From positions 1,426,001-1,490,000 of the forward strand of contig NZ_PEFL01000001.1 of NCBI RefSeq assembly GCF_002754475.1: 64,000 bases of DNA, in the 5' to 3' direction. A model generated the notes under the pieces. The model saw only the letters and a list, made by a program, of their open reading frames with translations. It was not told the origin of the DNA and searched no databases. Below are positions 34,624 to 44,545 of this stretch, one piece after another (positions within the stretch are counted from its first letter, which is position 1; each line of letters opens with the position of its first letter). Source of the DNA: Comamonas sp. 26. Lineage in GTDB: Bacteria > Pseudomonadota > Gammaproteobacteria > Burkholderiales > Burkholderiaceae_C. The position numbers and the translations under genes are program-made.

Positions 34624-35823
34624 ATGTCCATGACTGTTCGTGCGGCCCTGAGCCGTTGTATCCATATCCCATCCGTTCTGGCACTGGCTGCAACAAGCCT
34701 GCCACTGATGCCTATGGCGTATGCAGCAGGCGCGGCTGACGTGAACAAGCCTCTGGTGGTGCGCATTGCTCATGGCGGCCCGGTCTCTGGCCCCATCGCC
34801 GCGCTGGGCAAGGATGAGGAAAACGGTGTGCGCATGGCGATTGAAGACCTCAACGCCCGCAAGCTGCAGCTGGGCGGCCGAAATGTGCAGTGGAAGCTGG
34901 AAGCCGGTGACGATGCCGGTGACCCCGGTCAGGCCACGTCTCTGGCGCGCATGTTCTGCGACAAGAAGGTGGCCGCAGTGGTTGGCCACCTGCAGTCCGG
35001 CACCACGCTGCCTGCAGCCAAGATTTACAACGAATGCGGCATCCCTAACATCACGCCCGCAGCCACCAACCCAGCCATTACTGACGTGGGCTATGACGAC
35101 ACCTTCCGCGTCATCGCCAGCGACAAAGCCATGGTCGATGCCTTGCTGGACTACGCCGTCAAACATCAGGGCGTCAAGCGCGTGGCCATCATTGATGACC
35201 GCACTGCCTATGGCCAAGGCATCGTCAAGCTGTTTGAAGCGGCTGCTGCCGAGCGCGATGTGCAGATCGTGGATAAGCAGTACACCAGCGACAAGGCGAC
35301 GCAGTTCTCGTCCGTCCTCACTGCCATCAAGCGCCATAAGCCCGATGCGATTTTCTTTGCGGGTCTCGATGCACAGGCGGGCCCCATCCTGCGCCAGATG
35401 TCGCAGCTGGCCATGAATCAGGTCAAGTTTCTGGGCGGCGACGCCCAATGTTCCGAGCGCTTGCCGGTAATGGCAGACAAGGCCCCCGCACTCCAGAATG
35501 TGGTCTGCGTGATGAGCGGCAACTCACTCGCCAGCATGCCCGGCGGCCCTTCGTGGAAGCAGAAGTACGACCAGCGCTTCCCCGGTCAATATCAGGTTTA
35601 CAGCCCTTACGCGTATGACGCCACCATGGTGCTGGCACAGGCCATCATCAGCGCGGACTCTGTTCACCCCGAAGCCTATCTGCCCCGCCTGCGCCAGACG
35701 CATTACGAAGGTGTGACCGGCACGATTGCCTTTGATTCTCAAGGCGAGCTGGAGAACCCGCGCGTCACGCTTTACGGCTATGCCTCGGGTGAACGCAAAG
35801 AGCTGGTAGTGCCGGCTCGTTGA
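34624..35823 (+). CDS. Periplasmic branched-chain amino acid-type ABC substrate-binding protein
   Basis: A 399-residue LivJ/LivK-type binding protein. A signal peptide (residues 1 to about 35, ending MAYAAGA) leads the type I periplasmic fold: VRIAHGGPVSGPIAALGKDEENGVRMAI split over residues 40-70, GHLQSGTTLPAAKIYNECGI, DDTFRVIASD and IDDRTAYGQGI. AGGAGA precedes ATG 34624. No permease or ATPase genes follow, so it is an orphan that must work with transporter subunits coded elsewhere. The ligand may be Leu/Ile/Val or another small amphipathic molecule. Confidence 0.88.
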   Translation: MSMTVRAALSRCIHIPSVLALAATSLPLMPMAYAAGAADVNKPLVVRIAHGGPVSGPIAALGKDEENGVRMAIEDLNARKLQLGGRNVQWKLEAGDDAGDPGQATSLARMFCDKKVAAVVGHLQSGTTLPAAKIYNECGIPNITPAATNPAITDVGYDDTFRVIASDKAMVDALLDYAVKHQGVKRVAIIDDRTAYGQGIVKLFEAAAAERDVQIVDKQYTSDKATQFSSVLTAIKRHKPDAIFFAGLDAQAGPILRQMSQLAMNQVKFLGGDAQCSERLPVMADKAPALQNVVCVMSGNSLASMPGGPSWKQKYDQRFPGQYQVYSPYAYDATMVLAQAIISADSVHPEAYLPRLRQTHYEGVTGTIAFDSQGELENPRVTLYGYASGERKELVVPAR

Positions 35824-35845
35824 ATGTTGATGGGCTGGTTTTTGA

Positions 35846-37288
<1,443 letters not shown>

Positions 37289-37371
37289 TCTGCAGCCCAT
37301 GCTGCAGATCATTGATCTGAACTCTTGAATCTGCGGATTCATCACCCTTTCACGGAGCATGCAGCCAGCGG

Positions 37372-38532
37372 TTGCATGAAAAGGCTTTGGCAACCTCGCG
37401 CAAATCCCCGGCATCCAGCCACGATCACGCACACCAGCATTCGCACAAAAACGGCCATGAAGAGCATGTGCATGACGAGCATTGCGGCCATGAACACCAC
37501 GCGCATCACGAGCATGATGACCATCACGATCATGTGCACAGCGCCGACGGCAGCTGCTGCGGCCATGACCACAGCCATGGCTCCAGGCATATCTATATCT
37601 ACTCGCCTTCGGGCGCGGTGCGCGACAAGGCAGCCTTCAAGCGCGGTATCAAGCAATTGGAGGCTCTGGGCCATGAGGTTGAGGTCGATGCTGACGCACT
37701 GACCAGCAGCCAGCGCTTTGCGGGCGATGACGCCACGCGTCTGGCCGCCATTCACCGCGCTGCAGCCAGCGGTGCCGATGTGGCACTGATATCGCGCGGC
37801 GGCTACGGCCTCACGCGCATCCTGCCTGGCATCAAGTACAAGACCGTGGCCAAGGCGATCGCCAACGGCACCAAGTTTGTGGGCCTGAGCGACTTCACAG
37901 CCTTCCAGCTGGCCATGCTGGCCCAGACCGGCGCGACCACCTGGGCAGGCCCTGCGCTGAATGCCGACTTTGGGGTGGACGCCAAGAAAACGGGCGAGCC
38001 CGTGGACGACATCATGCTCGACTGTTTTGAGGATTTGCTCAGCGGTCAGGGCGAGGGCGCAGGCTGGCAGATGCCCAAGATTGGCGAGCTGCCCAACGGC
38101 AAGCCTCAGCTCAAGGATTTCTATGTGCCCGGCGCTGCCACGCTGTGGGGCGGAAATCTGGCGGTGCTGGTGTCACTGCTGGGTACGCCGTACTTTCCGC
38201 AGATTGATGGCGGCATTTTGTTTATTGAAGACGTGGGCGAGCACCCCTACAAGATTGAGCGCATGCTGACTCAGCTGATGCTGGCCGGAGTGCTGCAAAA
38301 GCAGAAGGCCATCGTGTTTGGTCAGTTCACCGAGTTCAAGCTCACCACGCACGACAAGGGCTTCAAGCTGCAGACCGTCATCGACTGGTTGCGCATGCAG
38401 ATCAAGCGCCCTGTGTTGCAAGGCCTGCCGTTTGGTCATGTGCCAACCAAGGTGCTTCTGCCTGTGGGTGCCCAAGTGTCTTTGTCCGTGGAAGGCCGTG
38501 AAGCCCTGATTTACTGGGGTCATACTCATTAA
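37372..38532 (+). CDS. LD-carboxypeptidase (S66) with histidine-rich N-terminal leader
   Basis: LdcA trims the terminal D-Ala from murein tetrapeptides in peptidoglycan recycling. The S66 core shows ISRGGYGLTRIL, VGLSDFTAF with the nucleophile Ser, FIEDVGEHPYKIERML with the Glu, and LPFGHVPTK with the His. The 386-residue product begins with a leader in which 23 of 57 residues (17-73) are His, with a Cys pair, an evident metal-binding tail. The start is a TTG at 37372, with no in-frame ATG before the core and only a distant GGAG. A GTG within the His tail is an alternative. Confidence 0.83.
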   Translation: MHEKALATSRKSPASSHDHAHQHSHKNGHEEHVHDEHCGHEHHAHHEHDDHHDHVHSADGSCCGHDHSHGSRHIYIYSPSGAVRDKAAFKRGIKQLEALGHEVEVDADALTSSQRFAGDDATRLAAIHRAAASGADVALISRGGYGLTRILPGIKYKTVAKAIANGTKFVGLSDFTAFQLAMLAQTGATTWAGPALNADFGVDAKKTGEPVDDIMLDCFEDLLSGQGEGAGWQMPKIGELPNGKPQLKDFYVPGAATLWGGNLAVLVSLLGTPYFPQIDGGILFIEDVGEHPYKIERMLTQLMLAGVLQKQKAIVFGQFTEFKLTTHDKGFKLQTVIDWLRMQIKRPVLQGLPFGHVPTKVLLPVGAQVSLSVEGREALIYWGHTH

Positions 38533-38578
38533 TTGATAGCTGCTGGCGCTTGATTAATAAGCGCTACAGCCTGTTTTT
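38531..38578 (+). repeat. Dispersed Comamonadaceae-type repeat, clearest copy
   Basis: TTGATAGCTGCTGGCGCTTG is followed by ATTAATAAGCGCTACAGCC and a T run. GGCGCTT and AAGCGCT form a hairpin ending in TTTTT, which may double as the ldcA terminator. Other copies are at 22581, 49484 and 55967. Confidence 0.75.
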
Positions 38579-38608
38579 AATGAAATATAGAAAAAGGAAT
38601 GGGCTCGC

Positions 38609-39079
38609 ATGGGCAAAGCTGCACTGCAATGGACCGATGAGATGCTTGCCCAGCTGGGCCGCGAAAAAGATGCTGTGCTGGCTGAGCGCTGGGGCACGTC
38701 GGCCAAGACCGTTAACCTCAAACGCAATGCGCTGGGGATTGCGGCCTTTGGCCATTTTCAGTGGACGCCTGAGGCCATTGCGTTGCTGGGCAGCGACTCA
38801 GATGCGGAGCTGGCCAAGCAACTGGGCATCAGCAAAGCCAGCGTAGTTGCCAAGCGCGGTGAGCTGGGTATTGCTTCTGTAACCGGTGCGGGCATCAGCG
38901 CTTTTGTCTGGAGCGATGCGGCGGTCGCCTTGCTCGGTACCGCATCGGATGCCAAAGTGGCCCTGCAGCTGGGCCTGAGCCGCCTGAGCGTCTACAACGC
39001 ACGCATGGCGCGAGGCATTGCGGCAGCGGGCAGAGGCGGCACAAGCCAGTCAGCGGAAGACCTCAGCAGTCAGTCATGA
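38609..39079 (+). CDS. Hypothetical protein of three tandem HTH-like repeats
   Basis: The 156-residue protein consists of three repeats of about 43 residues. Each begins with an aromatic W(T/S)-x-E/D-A helix, then LGxxSDAxLAxQLG(I/L)S and SVxxKRxxLGI: roughly residues 5-47, 49-95 and 97-140. The second half of each unit reads like a helix-turn-helix recognition pair (AKQLGISKASVVAKR). This suggests a DNA- or RNA-binding protein with three related modules. AAGGAA lies 9 nt before the ATG. It overlaps the next gene (ATGA at 39076), so the two are translationally coupled. No named family is recognised. Confidence 0.72.
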   Translation: MGKAALQWTDEMLAQLGREKDAVLAERWGTSAKTVNLKRNALGIAAFGHFQWTPEAIALLGSDSDAELAKQLGISKASVVAKRGELGIASVTGAGISAFVWSDAAVALLGTASDAKVALQLGLSRLSVYNARMARGIAAAGRGGTSQSAEDLSSQS

Positions 39080-40869
39080 GTGCAGGCCACCAGCCGGGTG
39101 CTGAATTGATGCGCGCCATGCCTTTGCGGGTAGTGCGTACGGTGCTTCTGGGTTGGCTCTGGCTGGCAGCGCTGGCCGGTTTTTCTCACCTTCTGACACG
39201 GCTGCCGCCATGGCTCTGGCTGCTTGCCGTTCTGCTGCTAGCGCTGCTGCCTGCATGGGGCCTGTGGTTGGCCTTTATGCTGCGCAAAAAGCTGTGGCAT
39301 TTTCAATTTTCACCACAGGGGTGCATAGCGCGCTGGCTTTCAGGCGGCTGGTGGCCAGCTTGCAAGGCATTGGCGCTGGCGTTGCTGCTGTGCACGACAA
39401 CGCTCTGGCAATCATGGTTTCTGGCGCCTTGGGAATGGGGGCTGCTGGCCTGCGCGCCCTTGCTGTATGCGGGCTGGGCTTGGTGGGCGCAGCGCAAGCT
39501 GGCGCTTGAATTTTCTTCTTCAGCCTTTGCATGGGCGTGGAGCCAGCGCATGGCCAAGTGGCTGCTGCTGGTGATTTTGGGCAGTGCCTGGTTGTATGGC
39601 ATGGCTCGCCATCAGGACTTTGGCCGTGCGCTTTCTAGCGGCATGGAGCCTGCGGCATTGAATGTCGCTTTGAGCCAGATTCACGCAGCGCCTTCGGGAC
39701 TGGTGCGCTGGGGGCTGGATGCTTTGCTGGCCGTGCAGATCGCAGGTGGCGCGCTGGCCGATTTACCGCAAACACCTGCTTTGCGCTGGTTACTGCTGGC
39801 GCTGTTTGGGCCGGTGGGTGTGCTGCTGTGTCTGGGCAGCGCTATGCAGGGCGCATCAAGCTCTGCGACTATTTTTCGGCAGGCCAGGCCGCCGCAGGCT
39901 GCTGGCTCTGCAGTGAATAGCGCGCTTTTGCTGGCACTGGTGGCTGTGCTGGTTCTGGGCATTCTGGTTCAAACCACCGCCAGTGTGGATGGGCTGGCAC
40001 GCCAGCACGAGAGCCCGCTGGCGCTCAAAGCTCTGATCGAATGCGAGCGCATCGGTCAGCAGCTCTACACCCTTGGGACGCTGGAGGCGACACGCAAGCA
40101 GGCCTTGCAAATTCTGGGAAAGACACAGGCGAGCAAGGCGCTGTGCCAGAGCATTCCGGCCATCAATCAGCAACTGGATGCGGCAGTGGAGCGTTATCTG
40201 GACTGGTACTTCAGCCTGGGCGCAGAGTGGGGGCGTATCTTCAGCCTGCTTACCGGCGATGTCAGCCAGTTTTTGCAGCGCAAGCTGACCGAGACATTAG
40301 GCGCAACGCCCGGGCTTGAGGGCTGGATGCAGAGCCTGCAAAAGCAGGCGCAGACAAGTGGTGCAGTCCTTTCACAAGGTCAGCAACAGGTTCAGGAAAC
40401 GCTGGCGCGCCATCATCTGGCGCTGGATGCCAGCCAATGTCTGGTGCAGGCCGATGTGCCTCAACTGCCTGCACTGGATTTGCTGGGCAATGCGCGCCAG
40501 CGTCTGACGGTCAGCTCAGCGGCAGGCACGGGGGCTGGCGCTTTTGCGGCGGTGGTCACGGGCAAGGCCATGGCCAAAACCTCCATGAAAGCCGCCAGCA
40601 AGGTGCTGGCCAAGGCCGCCGCCAAGCAGGGGCTGGGCAAGGCAGGCGCAGCGGTGGCCGGTGCGGCGGTGGGCTCGGTTGTGCCAGGCATTGGTACGGC
40701 TGCCGGTGCGGTTGCCGGAGCCGTGGCCGGTGCCTTGCTGGGCGTGGGCATTGACTGGGCTGCTCTATACGCCGAGGAGCTGCTGACCCGGGACGCCATG
40801 CGCGAGGATTTGCGCACGGCGCTGAAAGAGCAGCTTCAAGCGGTGAGCCAAGCCATTGGCTGCCCATAA
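39076..40869 (+). CDS. Large membrane protein of unknown function
   Basis: A 597-residue protein. About seven or eight hydrophobic helices occupy residues 15-300. A soluble helical part follows (320-470), with Cys and Gln-rich helices, then an Ala/Gly-rich glycine-zipper hairpin (GAAVAGAAVGSVVPGIGTAA, GAVAGAVAGALLG) near residues 535-565. Glycine zippers often insert in membranes or line pores. The start overlaps the HTH-repeat gene by 4 nt, making a two-gene unit. No family is recognised. Confidence 0.7.
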   Translation: MSAGHQPGAELMRAMPLRVVRTVLLGWLWLAALAGFSHLLTRLPPWLWLLAVLLLALLPAWGLWLAFMLRKKLWHFQFSPQGCIARWLSGGWWPACKALALALLLCTTTLWQSWFLAPWEWGLLACAPLLYAGWAWWAQRKLALEFSSSAFAWAWSQRMAKWLLLVILGSAWLYGMARHQDFGRALSSGMEPAALNVALSQIHAAPSGLVRWGLDALLAVQIAGGALADLPQTPALRWLLLALFGPVGVLLCLGSAMQGASSSATIFRQARPPQAAGSAVNSALLLALVAVLVLGILVQTTASVDGLARQHESPLALKALIECERIGQQLYTLGTLEATRKQALQILGKTQASKALCQSIPAINQQLDAAVERYLDWYFSLGAEWGRIFSLLTGDVSQFLQRKLTETLGATPGLEGWMQSLQKQAQTSGAVLSQGQQQVQETLARHHLALDASQCLVQADVPQLPALDLLGNARQRLTVSSAAGTGAGAFAAVVTGKAMAKTSMKAASKVLAKAAAKQGLGKAGAAVAGAAVGSVVPGIGTAAGAVAGAVAGALLGVGIDWAALYAEELLTRDAMREDLRTALKEQLQAVSQAIGCP

Positions 40870-40960
40870 GCGGGACTCAAAACCTGCGATGCCTGTACTG
40901 TCTAGGGCTGCGAGCGTGCCTGCAAAGTCGTACAGTGATGATTCATTGCAGGAGTTGAAC

Positions 40961-41326
40961 ATGCTCAATTACTCCCTTATGAAACCTGAAGGAATCTTGT
41001 TGCTTGAGCCCCATGGTCCTTTGACCGAGCAGGATTTCGACGGCGTAAGCCAGGATTTAGACGCATTTCTGGAAGATCACCCCAAGCTGCACGGCGTGAT
41101 GGTTCAGGCCAAGGACTTTCCCGGCTGGGAAAACTGGGCCGGGTTCAGTGCTCATATGAACTTCGTGCGTGACCACCGCAAGCAGGTGGAGCAGGTCGCT
41201 CTGGTCACAGACAGCCATCTGGCAGGAATGGCCGAGTTCATGGGCAAGCATTTCTCGGGGGCCGAGGTGCGGCATTTCCCGTTTACCGAAGATGCCAAGG
41301 CCATGCAGTGGCTGCATTCGGCTTGA
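40961..41326 (+). CDS. SpoIIAA-like / STAS-type small protein
   Basis: A 121-residue protein of the SpoIIAA-like (DUF3478) family: LEPHGPLTEQDFDGVSQDLD, a core beta strand HGVMVQAKDFPGWENW and LVTDSHLAGMAEFMGKHF followed by VRHFPFTEDAKAMQWL. Members have a STAS-like fold and are usually small cytosolic proteins of unclear function, some linked to lipid or sterol carrier binding. CAGGAG lies 7 nt before ATG 40961, so the longer frame is not used. The gene stands alone, converging on fusA. Confidence 0.78.
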   Translation: MLNYSLMKPEGILLLEPHGPLTEQDFDGVSQDLDAFLEDHPKLHGVMVQAKDFPGWENWAGFSAHMNFVRDHRKQVEQVALVTDSHLAGMAEFMGKHFSGAEVRHFPFTEDAKAMQWLHSA

Positions 41327-41344
41327 GCCTTGTCTGGACTGTGC

Positions 41345-41378
41345 GCCATCTCTGCCGCAAAAATACGGTAGAGATGGC
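41345..41378. terminator. Inverted repeat between converging genes (possible terminator)
   Basis: Arms GCCATCTCT (41345-41353) and AGAGATGGC (41370-41378) extend inward by a CCG/CGG pair after one mismatch. No T tract follows on either strand, so intrinsic termination is uncertain. Confidence 0.45.
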
Positions 41379-41386
41379 GGTGCTGC

Positions 41387-43510
41387 CTAACCTTGTTTTC
41401 GGCTGGCTTGCGCTGTCGCGGTACTGCTTACAGCCTGCGATGGCGCTTGTGCATAGCGCTTGAATTCCATGCTATAGGTGGCTCGGCCCTGGGTCATGGA
41501 GCGCAGATGCGTGGCGTAGCCAAACATCTCCGACAGCGGTACTTCGGCCTTGATGGTCTTGCCGCCACCCGCTATATCGTCCATGCCCTGAACAGCACCG
41601 CGGCGTGAAGACAGATTTCCCATGACGGTGCCTGCGTAGTCCTCGGGGGTCTCTACTTCCACAGCCATGATGGGCTCCAGAATCACCGGGCTGGCTTTTT
41701 TGCAGGCGTCCTTGAAGCCCAGAATGGCTGCCATCTTGAAGGCCTGCTCCGACGAGTCCACATCGTGGTAAGAGCCGAAGGTCAGGCGCACGCGCACATC
41801 AACCACGGGGTAGCCTGAGAGGACGCCCGAAGTCATGGCTTCGCGCAGGCCTTTTTCCACGGCAGGAATGAACTCGCGTGGAATGACGCCGCCCTTGATC
41901 TCGTCCACAAACTCAAAGCCTTTGCCTGATTCAAGCGGCTCTACTGTCAGCACAACATGGCCGTACTGGCCTTTGCCGCCCGACTGGCGCACAAACTTGC
42001 CATCCACATCGGCCACGGCCTTGCGAATCGTTTCGCGGTAGGCCACCTGTGGCTTGCCCACATTGGCCGCTACATTGAACTCGCGTTTCATGCGGTCCAC
42101 GATGATTTCAAGGTGCAACTCGCCCATGCCGGCGATGATGGTCTGGCCCGATTCTTCATCGGTACTGACTCGGAAGGACGGGTCTTCAGCCGCCAGACGG
42201 GCCAGTGCAAGCCCCATTTTTTCCTGATCGGCCTTAGTTTTTGGCTCGACTGCCTGGGCAATCACGGGCTCGGGGAAGGCAATTTTTTCCAGAACAATCG
42301 GGGCATGAGGGTCGCAAAGGGTTTCGCCCGTGCTCACGTCCTTGAGTCCCACGCAGGCAGCAATGTCGCCTGCGCGGATTTCTTCGATTTCCTGGCGGGC
42401 GTTGGCATGCATTTGCACGATGCGGCCAATGCGCTCCTTCTTGCCGCGAATCGGGTTGTAGACCAGATCACCTTTAGATAGCACGCCCGAGTACACGCGC
42501 ACAAAGGTCAGCTGCCCGACAAACGGGTCGGTCATGAGCTTGAAAGCCAGGGCGGCGAATTTTTCATCGTCGCTGGCATGGCGCACCAGTATGGCGCTGG
42601 CATCGTCGTCTTCGCTGTGCCCCTCTACGGGCGGAACATCCAGCGGCGAGGGCATGAGTTCGACAATCGCATCCAGCAGCCGTTGTACGCCCCGGTTCTT
42701 GAAGGCCGAGCCGCAGAGCATGGGCTGAATCTCGGTCGCTATCGTGCGCAGACGCAGGCCCGTGATGATGTCCTCGGCGTTCAGGTCGCCGGTGTTCAGG
42801 TACTTTTCGGTCAAGGCTTCCGTGGCCTCGGCAGCGGCTTCCACCATCTTCTGCCGCCATTCGTTGGCGCTGGACTTCAAGGCTTCAGGGATGTCCTGAT
42901 ATTCGAACTTCACCCCCTGCGATTCATCGTCCCAGAGAATGGCTTTCATCTTGATGAGATCGACCACGCCATGAAAATCGGCTTCAGCCCCAATAGGGAT
43001 GACGACGGGCACGGGATGGGCCTTGAGCCGGTCAATCATCATCTGGCGCACGCGAAAGAAGTCGGCACCCACGCGGTCCATTTTGTTGACAAAGGCCAGG
43101 CGCGGAACCTTGTACTTGTTGGCCTGACGCCAGACGGTTTCAGACTGCGGCTGCACGCCGCCCACGGAGTCATAGACCATGACGGCACCATCTAGCACGC
43201 GCATGGAGCGCTCGACCTCGATGGTGAAGTCAACGTGGCCGGGGGTGTCGATGATGTTGATGCGATGGGGCTGGAAGTTGTGTTCCATGCCCGACCAGAA
43301 GGCCGTGGTTGCTGCCGAGGTGATGGTGATGCCGCGTTCCTGCTCCTGCTCCATCCAGTCCATGGTGGCTGCACCGTCATGCACTTCGCCCAGCTTGTGG
43401 TTCACCCCGGTATAGAACAGGATGCGCTCGGTTGTCGTGGTCTTGCCGGCATCGATGTGCGCGGAAATGCCGATATTGCGATAGCGCTCTATAGGGGTGT
43501 GGCGAGCCAT
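41387..43510 (-). CDS. fusA: Elongation factor G
   Basis: The 707-residue translational GTPase moves tRNA and mRNA through the ribosome. G1 is [15 protein letters not shown], switch [14 protein letters not shown]3 [15 protein letters not shown] and G4 [11 protein letters not shown]. Domain IV has [22 protein letters not shown] precedes the ATG. It is monocistronic and not in a str operon (no rpsL, rpsG or tuf nearby), so it may be a second EF-G copy. The C-terminal tail ([19 protein letters not shown]) extends past the usual end at YAQAP. Confidence 0.93.
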   Translation of the reverse strand: MARHTPIERYRNIGISAHIDAGKTTTTERILFYTGVNHKLGEVHDGAATMDWMEQEQERGITITSAATTAFWSGMEHNFQPHRINIIDTPGHVDFTIEVERSMRVLDGAVMVYDSVGGVQPQSETVWRQANKYKVPRLAFVNKMDRVGADFFRVRQMMIDRLKAHPVPVVIPIGAEADFHGVVDLIKMKAILWDDESQGVKFEYQDIPEALKSSANEWRQKMVEAAAEATEALTEKYLNTGDLNAEDIITGLRLRTIATEIQPMLCGSAFKNRGVQRLLDAIVELMPSPLDVPPVEGHSEDDDASAILVRHASDDEKFAALAFKLMTDPFVGQLTFVRVYSGVLSKGDLVYNPIRGKKERIGRIVQMHANARQEIEEIRAGDIAACVGLKDVSTGETLCDPHAPIVLEKIAFPEPVIAQAVEPKTKADQEKMGLALARLAAEDPSFRVSTDEESGQTIIAGMGELHLEIIVDRMKREFNVAANVGKPQVAYRETIRKAVADVDGKFVRQSGGKGQYGHVVLTVEPLESGKGFEFVDEIKGGVIPREFIPAVEKGLREAMTSGVLSGYPVVDVRVRLTFGSYHDVDSSEQAFKMAAILGFKDACKKASPVILEPIMAVEVETPEDYAGTVMGNLSSRRGAVQGMDDIAGGGKTIKAEVPLSEMFGYATHLRSMTQGRATYSMEFKRYAQAPSQAVSSTATAQASRKQG

Positions 43511-43747
43511 GATGACCTCCCTGATACATAGATCTGCAACTCGAACACCGGCACCACAATTGCAGCACCAGCAACCTGACTGACAGTGCGGGAAATATTA
43601 GAGCGGCATGGACATGCTCACTGCCAGAGTGGGTATGCGATGTGCATCAGAAAGTGACTCGCCACTACGCTGCTGATGGGCGCTGAGTTTTATCAGTGGC
43701 TCATTTTTGAATCACTGGGCAATGAGCCCATAGCAGGAGTCTTGAGC

Positions 43748-43996
43748 ATGGCAGAGCAAATGATTGAAGCAGCGGCCCACAAAATTCTCTACATCCTGGT
43801 GGTGGAGCAGAGCTTGCGCGCGCAAGAGAGCATGAGCGCCAAGGCGCTGGCTGCGGATTTGCAAAGGCATGGGATCAGCGATGATGACCAACGCGCGGGG
43901 CTGGCCCTGGCGCTCAGCAAGGGCTGGCTGCAGATGGGAGCTGATGGTGCAGTTCAGCTTACGGATGCTGGATTCGACTTGAACTTCAACCAGTAA
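43748..43996 (+). CDS. Small hypothetical protein
   Basis: An 82-residue protein starting MAEQMIEAAAHKILYILVVE, with an AGGAG site 8 nt upstream. The frame runs 24 codons further up, but those residues look unstructured. The predicted helices and the pattern LRAQESMSAKALAADLQRHG then WLQMGADGAVQLTDAGFDL resemble a winged-helix fold of the kind seen in small ribosome-associated or regulatory proteins. No specific family is recognised. It is divergent from fusA. Confidence 0.6.
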   Translation: MAEQMIEAAAHKILYILVVEQSLRAQESMSAKALAADLQRHGISDDDQRAGLALALSKGWLQMGADGAVQLTDAGFDLNFNQ

Positions 43997-44042
43997 GAGC
44001 CGCTAAATAGCTAATCCGCTGGTCTGGCGGACTTCTGCGCTC

Positions 44043-44426
44043 TTACTCCAGATAAATGCCTTTTTCTTTTTTGCGTGCCCGCATGCCGGTGCGCAAAAAC
44101 AGATCGCTGCCGCCTTGCACGGCCAGGGGCTTGCCGGTGGCAGCGGCCAGATGCGCGTCAGCGCGCTCTTCCCAATGCTCCAGTAGGTCTTGCAGGGCCA
44201 CGCGCTCAGAATCTTTGAGCTGTGGGTGCTGCTGCAAAAACTCCTGCAGATACTGGCGTGCATCTATTCCTAGCTGCTCACGGGTAGTAGCTAGCGAGAT
44301 ATAGCTGACGTTATCGTCGCGGCCCGTGGTGTGTGTGCCCAGCAGATAGCAGCCAATATAGTCGCCACGGGGCTGGCCTGCGGGAGGGTCCTGGCTGAGT
44401 TTTTTGAGCAGGCTGAATGGCCACAT
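44043..44426 (-). CDS. Hypothetical protein
   Basis: A 127-residue protein starting MWPFSLLKKLSQDPPAG at 44426, with AGGA about 11 nt upstream. It contains GDYIGCYLLGTHTTGRDDN, a helical mid-section (REQLGIDARQYLQEFLQQHP) and a basic tail (GMRARKKEKGIYLE). The longer open frame reaching 44732 overlaps the divergent acylase and is rejected. No signal peptide or membrane helix. Function unknown. Confidence 0.6.
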   Translation of the reverse strand: MWPFSLLKKLSQDPPAGQPRGDYIGCYLLGTHTTGRDDNVSYISLATTREQLGIDARQYLQEFLQQHPQLKDSERVALQDLLEHWEERADAHLAAATGKPLAVQGGSDLFLRTGMRARKKEKGIYLE

Positions 44427-44545
44427 GCGTTGAATTCCTAACACCGGGCCTGTGCCCAAACAGGTATTGTCACCCATGCTTTGCGGCCACAGCCATGTGG
44501 TTGTTGCGCACAGATCAGCAAGAAGACCAGCAAAAAGAGGTGCAT

